Below, one piece after another: positions 9,030 through 17,922 of a DNA stretch of 64,000 nt; the stretch's first letter is position 1, and every line of letters starts with the position of its first letter. The notes below the pieces were generated by a model. It saw only the letters and a program-made list of their open reading frames with translations, ran no database searches and was not told the DNA's origin. The DNA comes from QWQI01 sp964608915 (GTDB lineage: Bacteria > Planctomycetota > Planctomycetia > Isosphaerales > Isosphaeraceae). Location: assembly GCA_964608915.1 (NCBI GenBank), contig CAZSQA010000008.1, forward strand, positions 62,001-126,000, in the 5' to 3' direction. Both the position numbers and the translations under genes were made by a program.

Positions 9030-11018
9030 ATGACACATCTCGCTTGGATCGTACCGGCACTTCCTCTGTTCGCGAGCCTTGTGACCGCACTGGCGGGTCG
9101 ACGGCTCGGAGACAAGGCCCACCTTCCCGTCGTGTTCGGCATCGGGGCGGCTTTCCTGGTTTCGCTGGGCGTGCTGTTTTCGTTCGATCATCCGGAATCG
9201 CACAAGCTTTGCGACTGGCTGGACGTCGGAGCCCTGAAAGTGCCCCTGGGGATTCAGGTCGACGGGCTGACGTCGATGATGCTCTGCATGGTGACGTTCA
9301 TCGCGACGCTGGTCGCCCTTTTCGCTTCGGGCTATATGACGGGAGATCCGGGCTACACGCGATTTTTCGCGTGCGTCGGATTGTTCGTCTTCTCGATGAC
9401 GGGCCTGGTTCTTTCGAACAATTTCGTGCTGACCTACGGCTTCTGGGAATGCGTGGGCGCGTGCAGCTATCTTTTGATCGGATTCTGGCACGAGAAGCCA
9501 TCCGCCGCCGCTGCTGCGAAGAAGGCGTTTCTCGTGAACCGGGTCGGCGACCTGGGTTTCGCGATCGGCCTTTTCTGGCTCTGGACACTGGTGCCCGGCG
9601 GAGACCTGTCGTACGAATCGGTCTTCGCGGCCCTCAACAACATCCCCGACGCGGATCGCGTGGGTATCGCCATTCTCTTCTTCTGGGCCGCGACGGCGAA
9701 ATCGGCCCAGATCCCGCTCTATGTCTGGTTGCCGGACGCGATGGAAGGCCCGACGCCTGTGTCGGCCCTGATTCACGCCGCGACGATGGTCACGGCCGGC
9801 GTTTATCTCATCGCCCGCTCGGCACCCCTGATCGTCGGCCTGGAGACGGTCGCACCGCTGATCGCCGCGATCGGCTGCCTGACGGCCCTGATGGCCGGTT
9901 TCTATGCACTGACTCAAAACGACCTCAAGCGAGTGCTGGCCTATTCGACGATCAGCCAGATCGGCTTCATGTTCATGGGCTTGGGCAGCGGCATCGGCTC
10001 GGTGGCCCAGTTCGCGGTGGTCGCGGGCATGTTCCACCTGTTCACGCACGCATTTTTCAAGGCTCTGCTGTTCCTCGGCTCCGGCAGCGTGATGCACGCC
10101 ATGGGACACGTCATCGACATGCGGCGGTTTTCAGGCCTGCGGCATCGCATGCCCATCACCTACGGCACGTTTCTGGTCGGTTCGCTCGCTCTGGCCGGGA
10201 TTTTTCCTCTGGCCGGTTTCTGGAGCAAGGACGAAGTCCTTTCCGCCCTCAAGCAGGCATCGCATGAAGCCGAGCATCTTGAGCTTCATGGCGCGGCCAC
10301 ACTGTATCATTCGATCTACTGGATCGCTCTGATCACCGCCGGTATGACGGCCTTCTACACGTTCCGGGCACTCTTCAAGACATTCCATGGTCCTGAAAAA
10401 CTGCCGAGCCCGCACGATCCGGAAGCTGATCCGCACGACCATCACCACGATCATGGCGATGATCCTTTCTTCGGTAAGGAGTCGCCGGCCGTGATGACGC
10501 GGCCGCTGCAGATTCTGGCTGTGTGCGCCGTTCTGGTCGGCCTCGTTTTCTCCGAACCGACCACAGGCTGGTTCGCTCATCTCGTGGAAAATTCGGTCGG
10601 TTATCATGACCGGCTCCCGCATGCCGAGCCACACGGTTTCGACTGGGCCACCGCGATTCTCGGCACGCTCGCCGGCGGTCTCGGCATTGGGCTGGCCTAT
10701 GTCATGTACGGGCAACCTTCGGCGTTGCCTGAGAAGCTGGCCGGTACGTTCAAGCCGCTCTATTCGGCATCTCTCAACAAGCTCTGGGTCGACGAAGTCT
10801 ACAAGACGCTCTTCGTCTCGCCGCTCCTGGTGTTGGCCCAGTTTTGCCGGTATTTCGACATCTACGGCGTGGACGGTGCCGTGCGGACCGTCGCGAAGTT
10901 CCCGTCCGAACTTGCCCGTGCCCAGCTACAGCGGTTCCAGAACGGTGCCGTACAGGCATATGCGTCTCTGGCGGCTCTTGTGATCGTGGGCATCCTGACG
11001 CTCCTGGTGTTCACCTGA
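9030..11018 (+). CDS. nuoL: NADH-quinone oxidoreductase subunit L
   Basis: The 662-residue antiporter-like subunit forms the distal pump module and carries the lateral helix. Conserved segments include the KSAQIPLYVWLPDAMEGPTPVSALIHAATMV region with its pump lysine and the following HAFFKALLFLGSGSVMHA. A histidine-rich loop (DPHDHHHDHGDD, about residues 464-476) interrupts the C-terminal part. AAGGA lies shortly upstream of the ATG. It is full length. Confidence 0.97.
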   Translation: MTHLAWIVPALPLFASLVTALAGRRLGDKAHLPVVFGIGAAFLVSLGVLFSFDHPESHKLCDWLDVGALKVPLGIQVDGLTSMMLCMVTFIATLVALFASGYMTGDPGYTRFFACVGLFVFSMTGLVLSNNFVLTYGFWECVGACSYLLIGFWHEKPSAAAAAKKAFLVNRVGDLGFAIGLFWLWTLVPGGDLSYESVFAALNNIPDADRVGIAILFFWAATAKSAQIPLYVWLPDAMEGPTPVSALIHAATMVTAGVYLIARSAPLIVGLETVAPLIAAIGCLTALMAGFYALTQNDLKRVLAYSTISQIGFMFMGLGSGIGSVAQFAVVAGMFHLFTHAFFKALLFLGSGSVMHAMGHVIDMRRFSGLRHRMPITYGTFLVGSLALAGIFPLAGFWSKDEVLSALKQASHEAEHLELHGAATLYHSIYWIALITAGMTAFYTFRALFKTFHGPEKLPSPHDPEADPHDHHHDHGDDPFFGKESPAVMTRPLQILAVCAVLVGLVFSEPTTGWFAHLVENSVGYHDRLPHAEPHGFDWATAILGTLAGGLGIGLAYVMYGQPSALPEKLAGTFKPLYSASLNKLWVDEVYKTLFVSPLLVLAQFCRYFDIYGVDGAVRTVAKFPSELARAQLQRFQNGAVQAYASLAALVIVGILTLLVFT

Positions 11019-11049
11019 TTTCGGCGAATTCTCCGGCGATCGCCGCGGG

Positions 11050-12819
11050 ATGAGCCGCCCAGGCGGACCCGACGATCGCGAAATGGTTCACTTCATCGAA
11101 CGGATCCAACTCCTCATGGCAGCACTTCTGATTCTGACGATACTTCTGCCTCTGGCCGGGGGCGTCGCTCTCCTGGCCGGTCAAAAGGCACTCGATCGGA
11201 ATACGGCCCGCAAGCTGGCTCTGGGAACGGTTCTCGCGACGCTCTTCGTCGGGTTGCCGCTGCACCTCGCTTTCGATCCTTCGATCTCCGGCCCCCAATT
11301 CGCTTTCGGCAAGGCCGGAGCCTGGGGCCTGCCCTGGATCGGTTCGCCCGACATTCGCCTCTCCTTCGGGCTGGACGGTCTGAGCCTGGGCCTGTTCTCC
11401 CTGACGAACGTCCTGATGATTTCAGCCGTCTGTGCCTCCTGGGAATCGATCAAGGAACGAGCCCCCCTGCACTACGCTCTGCTCCTGTTGCTGCACAGCG
11501 GCCTGCTCGGGCTGTTCGCGGCTCTGGACGTGGTGCTGTTCTACATCTTCTTCGAATTCACTTTGATCCCGCTGTTTTTCCTGGTCGGGATATACGGCGG
11601 CCCGGATCGGCGCAAGGCATCCGTCACACTGTTCGTTTACACGATCGTCGGCGGCATGCTGACGCTCATGGGCGTACTTCTGATCGTCGCCCTGCATGCC
11701 CAGTATGGCCCCGGACAAAAGCTGACCTTCTCGATACCCGAGATCACGGAAGGCTTGCGGGCGATGAAGTGGGATCCCTGGATTTCGGAATCGATCTGGG
11801 GCTGGCAGACGCTCATCTTCCTGCTGCTTTTCGCGGGGTTCGCCATCAAGGTTCCCCTGTTTCCGTTCCATTCGTGGCTGCCTCTGGCGCACGTGGAAGC
11901 ACCGACGGCCGGTTCGATCCTTCTGGCCGGCGTACTTCTGAAAGTCGGCGGATATGGTCTGATCCGGTTCAATCTGGGAATGACTCCGATCGGGGCGAAG
12001 GTCCTGTTCCCACTCCTGGCGACGCTGGCCGTCGCTGGTGCGATCTACGGAGCCCTGGCGGCACTGGCCCAGAAAGACATCAAGCGGCTCGTGGCCTACA
12101 GCTCGGTGAGCCACATGGGCATCATCTGCCTGGGGCTTTTCGCCCTGAATTCGACGGGCATCTCCGGCGCGGCGATTCAGATGATCAATCACGGCCTCAC
12201 TACGGGTGCCCTTTTCGCCTGCGTGGGCGTGGTTTACGAACGCTACCACACGCGTGACATGTCCGCCCTGGGCGGGTTGTGGAACCGCATGCCCAAGCTG
12301 GCGTTCTTCCTGCTGATCGCATCGCTGGGCTCGGTGGCTCTGCCGGGTCTCAACGGCTTCATCGGCGAATTCCCGATCCTGGTGGGGATGTACAAGACCT
12401 CGCCGATCGCCGGTTCGCTCGCGGCCACAAGCATGGTACTCGGTGCCTTTTACACCTTCTGGATGATTCAGCGGGTGATCTTCGGCCCCTTGCGCGAGCC
12501 GGGCCATGGCCATGGTACGCATCTGGAACCAGGTCATTCCGAACATCATCATGACCATGCCGCGGATCATTCCGCCGATCATGGCGACGGGCACCACCAC
12601 GACCACAAACCGGTTCGGATCGATCCTCTCACCTGGTACGAAATCCTGGGCCTGACTCCCCTGATCGTGTTCATCGTGTTGATCGGTATCCGGCCTGGCT
12701 ATTTCACCCGGCCAATCAACGAACCGATCGAAAAGATGGCGGGCGGGTTTACTGGTGCCAAGGTGGCCGCCCAACCCGCGAAGTCGACGGATATTCTTCT
12801 GGGATCGGCATCGGACTGA
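11050..12819 (+). CDS. nuoM: NADH-quinone oxidoreductase subunit M
   Basis: This antiporter-like subunit shows the family segments FFEFTLIPLFFLVGIYGG, FAIKVPLFPFHSWLPLAHVEAPTAGSI and KDIKRLVAYSSVSHMG. The first ATG gives 589 residues, but its first ~22 are polar. Met codons at 11083 and 11116 are also possible, and 11116 gives the hydrophobic start usual for NuoM. Near the C-terminus a long His/Asp-rich loop (about residues 485-521 from the first ATG) is inserted between helices. It may bind metal, but that is only inferred from composition. Confidence 0.95.
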   Translation: MSRPGGPDDREMVHFIERIQLLMAALLILTILLPLAGGVALLAGQKALDRNTARKLALGTVLATLFVGLPLHLAFDPSISGPQFAFGKAGAWGLPWIGSPDIRLSFGLDGLSLGLFSLTNVLMISAVCASWESIKERAPLHYALLLLLHSGLLGLFAALDVVLFYIFFEFTLIPLFFLVGIYGGPDRRKASVTLFVYTIVGGMLTLMGVLLIVALHAQYGPGQKLTFSIPEITEGLRAMKWDPWISESIWGWQTLIFLLLFAGFAIKVPLFPFHSWLPLAHVEAPTAGSILLAGVLLKVGGYGLIRFNLGMTPIGAKVLFPLLATLAVAGAIYGALAALAQKDIKRLVAYSSVSHMGIICLGLFALNSTGISGAAIQMINHGLTTGALFACVGVVYERYHTRDMSALGGLWNRMPKLAFFLLIASLGSVALPGLNGFIGEFPILVGMYKTSPIAGSLAATSMVLGAFYTFWMIQRVIFGPLREPGHGHGTHLEPGHSEHHHDHAADHSADHGDGHHHDHKPVRIDPLTWYEILGLTPLIVFIVLIGIRPGYFTRPINEPIEKMAGGFTGAKVAAQPAKSTDILLGSASD

Positions 12820-12898
12820 CGGGTACCGCTCACGGCCTGTCACGTTCCTCCTGATCCATTCAAGCCTGCGGAAGCTCATACTCGAGATCGATCGAAAC

Positions 12899-14542
12899 AT
12901 GTTGAACGTCGAGACCTACAACGCCACGGCCGCATCGCTCAAAGCGCTTGCTCCGGAAATCGTTCTGATGGCTGCCGCAGTCGCGGTCATGACTGCCGGG
13001 GCATTCGTCTCGAGGTCATGCCGTTTCTGGGCCCGCTGCTGCGCGGGGGCTTTCGCCGCATCGCTGGTCGCATGGTCGCTCACGTACGGTGTCGTTCCCG
13101 ACGAAATCTCCGCAGTGTTCGTCAACGACGCGTTTTCGGTCAATGTCCGATTCGGTCTGCTCGTCATGGGGCTGATCGTTCTTGGCCTGCTGCATGATCA
13201 GGTCGACGCGGCACGGGCACCTGAATTCTTCGGTTCGCTGCTTTTCGTACAGGCCGGTGCGATGATCGTCGCCGGCGCGAACGACCTCGTGATCCTGTTC
13301 CTCGGGCTTGAGCTGGTCAGTCTTCCCACCTACCTGATGCTGTATCTGGCACGCCGCAATGCCACGACGCTCGAAGCCGCCACCAAGTACTTTTTCCTGA
13401 GCATCTTCGCCTCTGCCCTGTTTCTCTATGGGCTGGCATTCCTCTATGGCCAGCTGGGCATCACGCAGATCAAGGGCATCGCAACGATCTTTCATTCCGA
13501 CGTCGTCAACGTGCCGGACAACAAGTATGCCCTGATCGCCGGCTTCCTGATCTTCGCGGGCCTGGCGTATCGGATCGCCGCCGTGCCGATGCACTTCTAT
13601 GCTCCGGACGTTTACGAAGGCAGCCCTTACACGATGACGGCTCTGCTTTCCTGGTATCCGAAGTCCGTCGGTTTCATCGCCCTGGCCCGGGTTCTCGCGC
13701 CGATTTACGGCCGGCGTCCGGATGCCGTGAATGACTTCGTCGTCGACCGCTTCCTCGTCGGTTTTGCGATCGTTGCGGCTGCAACGCTGCTTCTGGGTAA
13801 CGCCATGGCTCTGTTGCAGACCAACCTGCGACGCCTTCTGGCCTATTCTTCGATTTCCCACAGCGGTTTCCTGATGCTTGGATTCATCGCTTCTCTGCGT
13901 CAGGATGGTCCGGTCGGTTCGGCGGCCGCAGATCCGCTTCTCGGAGTTTTCGGGATCCTGTACTATCTCGCCGCTTACGGCCTGATGACTCTGGGTGCCG
14001 TCGGCGTTCTGATCTCCTTGAATCGTGGCGGCACGCCAGTCGAATCGCTTGACGATCTGACGGGTCTGGGGCGTCGCCAGCCAGCGAAAGCCCTTTTCCT
14101 TGCCATCTTCTTCTTCAGCATGGCGGGTATCCCCCCTCTGGTCGGGTTCTGGGGCAAGTTTTACGTCTTCTCAGCCCTGTTCAGCGTCGCCAGCCGCGAG
14201 TCGGACCGAATGCTGACCTGGCTTGCGATTTTCGCGGCTGTATGTGCCGCGATCGGTGTGGTTTACTACCTCCGCGTGGTCGTAACGATGTATTTGAAGG
14301 AGAGCGATCTGGGGGCTCTCGAGGGCGAACCTTCCACGGCGAACGACCCCTGGCCGCTCAAGGCCGCCGTCACCGGTTGCCTGGTCGGTACGCTTCTCAT
14401 CGGTCTGTTCCCGGCGATCGTTTCTCAGCCTGCTCACCGCTCCGCGGTGTCGGCGGTGCGGTTGCCTCTCATCAAGCCGACTTTACAGGGCGGCGGCACT
14501 ACGGCGACAGCCGCTGCGGGTTCGCCCGCGAACCCGCGCTGA
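12899..14542 (+). CDS. nuoN: NADH-quinone oxidoreductase subunit N
   Basis: This is the third antiporter-like membrane subunit, 547 residues from ATG 12899. The frame is open further upstream to 12755 inside nuoM, but the added residues are polar and unlike NuoN, so the downstream ATG is preferred. Visible signatures are LGLELVSLPTYLMLYLARRNATTLEAATKYFFLSIFASA-type sequence, FYAPDVYEGSPYTMTALLSW and NLRRLLAYSSISHSGFLMLG. It ends the nuo operon, and no strong terminator is obvious after it. Confidence 0.95.
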   Translation: MLNVETYNATAASLKALAPEIVLMAAAVAVMTAGAFVSRSCRFWARCCAGAFAASLVAWSLTYGVVPDEISAVFVNDAFSVNVRFGLLVMGLIVLGLLHDQVDAARAPEFFGSLLFVQAGAMIVAGANDLVILFLGLELVSLPTYLMLYLARRNATTLEAATKYFFLSIFASALFLYGLAFLYGQLGITQIKGIATIFHSDVVNVPDNKYALIAGFLIFAGLAYRIAAVPMHFYAPDVYEGSPYTMTALLSWYPKSVGFIALARVLAPIYGRRPDAVNDFVVDRFLVGFAIVAAATLLLGNAMALLQTNLRRLLAYSSISHSGFLMLGFIASLRQDGPVGSAAADPLLGVFGILYYLAAYGLMTLGAVGVLISLNRGGTPVESLDDLTGLGRRQPAKALFLAIFFFSMAGIPPLVGFWGKFYVFSALFSVASRESDRMLTWLAIFAAVCAAIGVVYYLRVVVTMYLKESDLGALEGEPSTANDPWPLKAAVTGCLVGTLLIGLFPAIVSQPAHRSAVSAVRLPLIKPTLQGGGTTATAAAGSPANPR

Positions 14543-14722
14543 GACTGGCACGTTCGCTTCGAAGACGTTCATTGCCTTTTATGTCGGCGTGAATGACCGA
14601 AGCCTCCCCCACCGCAATCTCGACATCGTCGATTCGCATTCCCGCGATTCGCGGAGTTGCTATATTGAACGCCAGGTGGGCGGTGGGTTGCCGCATGGAA
14701 CCGGTCGAAGTTTTCTCGGATA

Positions 14723-15877
14723 ATGTGCACGATGTGTGAGAGTTTGCTGCGAGCCGAAGTGATTCACAGTTCGCGCACGTGGGTCGTCAAGGTCGGTTCG
14801 AACGTCCTGGCAAGCCCTGACGGCACGCTGGACCACGGTCGAATCGAAAGCCTCGCCCAGGAAATCGTCGAGATCAAACGTACGGGCCGCCGAGTCGTCC
14901 TCGTCAGTTCCGGAGCGGTCGGAGCGGGCATGGGCCAGATGGGGCTGAAGAAACGCCCGCAGGATTTACCCGGAATTCAGGCCGCGGCCGCTATCGGTCA
15001 GACGTATCTCATGCGAGCTTATGAAGATGCGTTCAAGCCGAAAGGTTATCACGCCGCACAGATTCTGCTGACTCACTCGGACTTCGACAGTCGTGCCCGG
15101 TATCTGAACGTCCGCAATACGATCTCGACCCTGTTCGAATATCAGGCCGTGCCGATCATCAACGAGAACGACACCGTCAGCGTTGACGAGATCAAATTCG
15201 GCGACAACGATCGCCTCGCCGCGATGGTCGCGAACCTGGTCCAGGCCGAGCTGCTGGTCATCCTGTCGAGTGTCGATGGCCTCTGCAAGCCGCTTCCCGA
15301 CGGCGGCGGTTTCGGCGACCCTGTGCCTATGCTAACGAGCCTCGACGAAGACGCTCTGTCGCTCGTAACGGACAGTCGCAGCAGTCTCGGCACCGGTGGC
15401 ATGGGCAGCAAACTGGCTTCAGCCCGTCTCGTCACCCATTCCGGCGGTTCGGTCATCATCGCCAGCGGCAAGCGCGAACGCCCCCTGACTTCCATTCTCG
15501 ACTGCCAGCCTGTCGGCACCTTGATCCTGGCCGAAGGGCAGACGCGGGGTGCGCGTCAGCGCTGGATCGGCCTGACGGCTCGCCCGAAGGGTCGCATTCG
15601 TGTCGATACCGGCGCGGTTTCGGCGCTCGTGAACAAAGGTGGCAGCCTGCTGGCGATCGGCATCGTCGAGATCGAAGGTGAATTCGAAAAGGGCGACGTC
15701 GTCGCCATTTCCGACTTCGCGGGCGAAGACTTCGCACGCGGTCTGGCGAATTACGGTTCCGCCGATGCCCGCCGCGTCAAAGGTCTGAAAAAGGAACAGC
15801 TTCGCAAAGCTCTCGAATCGGCCGTCGTTTACGACGAAGTCGTGCACCGCGACAATCTCGTCATTCTGCCGAAGTGA
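14723..15877 (+). CDS. proB: Glutamate 5-kinase
   Basis: The enzyme phosphorylates L-glutamate in the first step of proline synthesis in the cytoplasm. The 384-residue chain has an amino-acid kinase domain (VVKVGSNVLASPDG near 21-34, VLVSSGAVGAGMGQMG near 60-75, INENDTVSVDEIKFGDNDRLAA near 145-168) and a C-terminal PUA domain (about 280-375). A second ATG lies three codons downstream. No proA is adjacent. Its last 17 bases overlap the end of the convergent hydrolase gene. Confidence 0.95.
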   Translation: MCTMCESLLRAEVIHSSRTWVVKVGSNVLASPDGTLDHGRIESLAQEIVEIKRTGRRVVLVSSGAVGAGMGQMGLKKRPQDLPGIQAAAAIGQTYLMRAYEDAFKPKGYHAAQILLTHSDFDSRARYLNVRNTISTLFEYQAVPIINENDTVSVDEIKFGDNDRLAAMVANLVQAELLVILSSVDGLCKPLPDGGGFGDPVPMLTSLDEDALSLVTDSRSSLGTGGMGSKLASARLVTHSGGSVIIASGKRERPLTSILDCQPVGTLILAEGQTRGARQRWIGLTARPKGRIRVDTGAVSALVNKGGSLLAIGIVEIEGEFEKGDVVAISDFAGEDFARGLANYGSADARRVKGLKKEQLRKALESAVVYDEVVHRDNLVILPK

Positions 15878-16736
15878 TCGATTTCTCCGCGATCCAGCCA
15901 GCAAGGTCCTCGGCATATCGGCTCGAAATGCCGTTCCCTTCGAATTCCAGCGTATGATGCGCTCCGGGGTATTCGATGATCTTCGCCTGGGTACCGTGCA
16001 GGGCATTCACGTAAGCTCTTGTTTTCAAGTTGTTTACGATGCGGTCTGCTTCAGCGAGCTGCAGCAGGACGGGGCAGCTGATACGACGTGCGTAGCGTCG
16101 TAACCGCAAGTCGAAGATGCGGCTCGTGACGAAGAACCGGGCACTCGCTTCATGCAGCGTCGTTTCGTCGGTGGCGATGAAACGCTGCCATTGCGGGTCC
16201 GTCGTAAATAGTGCCGGATCGGCCAGAGGGATCGGGAATTTCTTTTGGGGTCGAACGATCGAAGCGGCTGCGATGCGAATCTGCGTGGCGAACGGGGGCC
16301 GCACTTTCGCGAACAGGCCAGGCGCGATCAGAGCCAGCCCGGACCATTGATCAGGACGTGTCGCGAGAGACGCGACTGCCAGTTTCCCGCCCCAACTGAT
16401 TCCCCCCAGAACGGGTCCGAAACTGGAATCGCCGCTCGATTCTCGCCAGGAGCGATAGACAGCATCGATATCGTCAAGCAATTGTCCCGGCGAACGGGCA
16501 TGCCCGCGATCGCTCTCGTTCGCGCCTGAACCCCGCCGGTCGGGCATGGCGGTTTCGATGCCGCATCGCGCCAGAGTGCGGGCGAGCGATTCGTACCAGC
16601 CAGCGTGCGACTGAATCCCGTGCAGCAACAGAATTCGGCCCACGACGTTCGTCGATTTCGGGCGCCAGAACCGGCAACAAAGCGGATAGCCGTCCGACGC
16701 CGTGATCGTCCTGGCTTCTTCGACAGGATCAGGCAT
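15861..16736 (-). CDS. Alpha/beta hydrolase (serine lipase/esterase type)
   Basis: The 291-residue protein has the features of monoacylglycerol-lipase-like hydrolases: an oxyanion-loop segment LLLHGIQSHAGWY (about 33-45), the nucleophile elbow GGISWGG, a late LAEADRIV acidic segment and YPGAHHTLEFEG for the catalytic His. No signal peptide is seen, so it is probably cytoplasmic. Its ATG overlaps the end of the upstream enolase-superfamily gene by 8 bases, which suggests co-translation. The substrate cannot be told from sequence; a lipid or small ester is likely. Confidence 0.85.
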   Translation of the reverse strand: MPDPVEEARTITASDGYPLCCRFWRPKSTNVVGRILLLHGIQSHAGWYESLARTLARCGIETAMPDRRGSGANESDRGHARSPGQLLDDIDAVYRSWRESSGDSSFGPVLGGISWGGKLAVASLATRPDQWSGLALIAPGLFAKVRPPFATQIRIAAASIVRPQKKFPIPLADPALFTTDPQWQRFIATDETTLHEASARFFVTSRIFDLRLRRYARRISCPVLLQLAEADRIVNNLKTRAYVNALHGTQAKIIEYPGAHHTLEFEGNGISSRYAEDLAGWIAEKSITSAE

Positions 16737-17913
16737 AATCGATATCCTTGCGGCGGACGGTCACGGAATCGAGTTTCGCCATGTCGATATCGATGCCCAG
16801 GCCCGCACCGCTGAGCGGTTTTGCCCTGCCACCGTAACCGAACGTAATGTCCTGCCTCGCGAATGGTTCAGTCAGGACATGCCGGTCGTACGAACCTTCG
16901 AGAAAAGCAAGATCACGAACGCGTGACGCCACGGCTCGCCCGGCGGCGGAAAGGATCGGCGATTCGCCTGGATGACATCCGAGCCCATATTGGCGGCCAT
17001 TGCGAATGGCCGTTGCGATCAGCCTGAGGCTGGGCAGGATCCCGCCGCATTTCGACAGGCGAATGTTGAAGATCTCGCCGAAACCGCCATGAATCGCGGC
17101 TTCGGCGTCGACGGGTCCGCACAGAGATTCGTCGAGTATCACCGGAAAGGGTTGCCGAAATTCCGGCGTGCCGAGATCGGTGATCGCCTCATGCGGTACC
17201 GGCTGTTCGTAGGCCGATGGGTGCGAGAAGGCGAGGCGCTGGGACCATTCACGGAATTCCGCGGGTGTCCAGGCTTCGTTGGCATCCAGGCGGATTTCGC
17301 ACGAACTGCCGAGCCTTCGGCGAATCCGCCGCAGGCGGGCGACTTCGTCGGCGCCGGGGATGCCGACTTTCACTTTCACTTGCCGGAATCCCCAGATCCG
17401 CATCTTCGTGGCCGAGATCCGTTCTTTCCACGGGTTCTCGGCCGTGATCGCGCCGGAATAGCGAACGGGCACCGGCTCGCCGATCGGCACGTCGGCCGCC
17501 ACCTGGCTGGATTTCAGGGCGTCGCCGATCGGCACACCGAAGTGCTTCGAAAAAGCGTCGAGAATGGCGATTTCCGCGGTGCAGCGGGCAGCGTTCGAGC
17601 CCATGGCACGCGAATCATCGGATTTCGTCGGGGGAGTCCAGTCGTCGAGCGAACGGACCAGGTCGGGGAAATTCGCCGGATTGCCGATGATCGAGGCGAG
17701 TGGCCAGCTCTGCAGGTCTTCGAGCGCCGAATCGACCGATTCGCCGGTCACGTAGGGCCGCGGGACGCCTTCACCGAAGCCGATCGAGCCGTCATCGAGA
17801 TGGACGACGGCCACGACATTTTCGCTGGCGTCCCGCTCGTGTGAGGCATGCTTGATTTTCTTTTTGAGAGCCAGCCGGATATGCCGGATCTCGAGTTTGA
17901 CGATTCGGGCCAC
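16729..17913 (-). CDS. Enolase-superfamily enzyme (muconate-lactonizing / dipeptide-epimerase-like)
   Basis: The 394-residue protein has the mandelate racemase/MLE fold. Visible active-site residues are the KVK pair Lys180/Lys182, metal ligands Asp210 (RLDANEAW), Glu236 (YEQPV) and Asp261 (LDES), and Lys288 in RLSKCGG. This is the MLE-subgroup arrangement, as in dipeptide epimerases and o-succinylbenzoate synthases. The start is GTG. It lies 9 bases after the NicO gene and overlaps the hydrolase gene by 8 bases. L-Ala-D/L-Glu epimerase activity is possible but not proven; no menaquinone genes are nearby. Confidence 0.85.
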   Translation of the reverse strand: MARIVKLEIRHIRLALKKKIKHASHERDASENVVAVVHLDDGSIGFGEGVPRPYVTGESVDSALEDLQSWPLASIIGNPANFPDLVRSLDDWTPPTKSDDSRAMGSNAARCTAEIAILDAFSKHFGVPIGDALKSSQVAADVPIGEPVPVRYSGAITAENPWKERISATKMRIWGFRQVKVKVGIPGADEVARLRRIRRRLGSSCEIRLDANEAWTPAEFREWSQRLAFSHPSAYEQPVPHEAITDLGTPEFRQPFPVILDESLCGPVDAEAAIHGGFGEIFNIRLSKCGGILPSLRLIATAIRNGRQYGLGCHPGESPILSAAGRAVASRVRDLAFLEGSYDRHVLTEPFARQDITFGYGGRAKPLSGAGLGIDIDMAKLDSVTVRRKDIDYA

Positions 17914-17922
17914 GGTGGAATC

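Noticed and set aside
16729..17913. Calling the enolase-superfamily protein menC (o-succinylbenzoate synthase)
   Set aside because: No other menaquinone gene is near and the residues do not separate menC from dipeptide epimerase.
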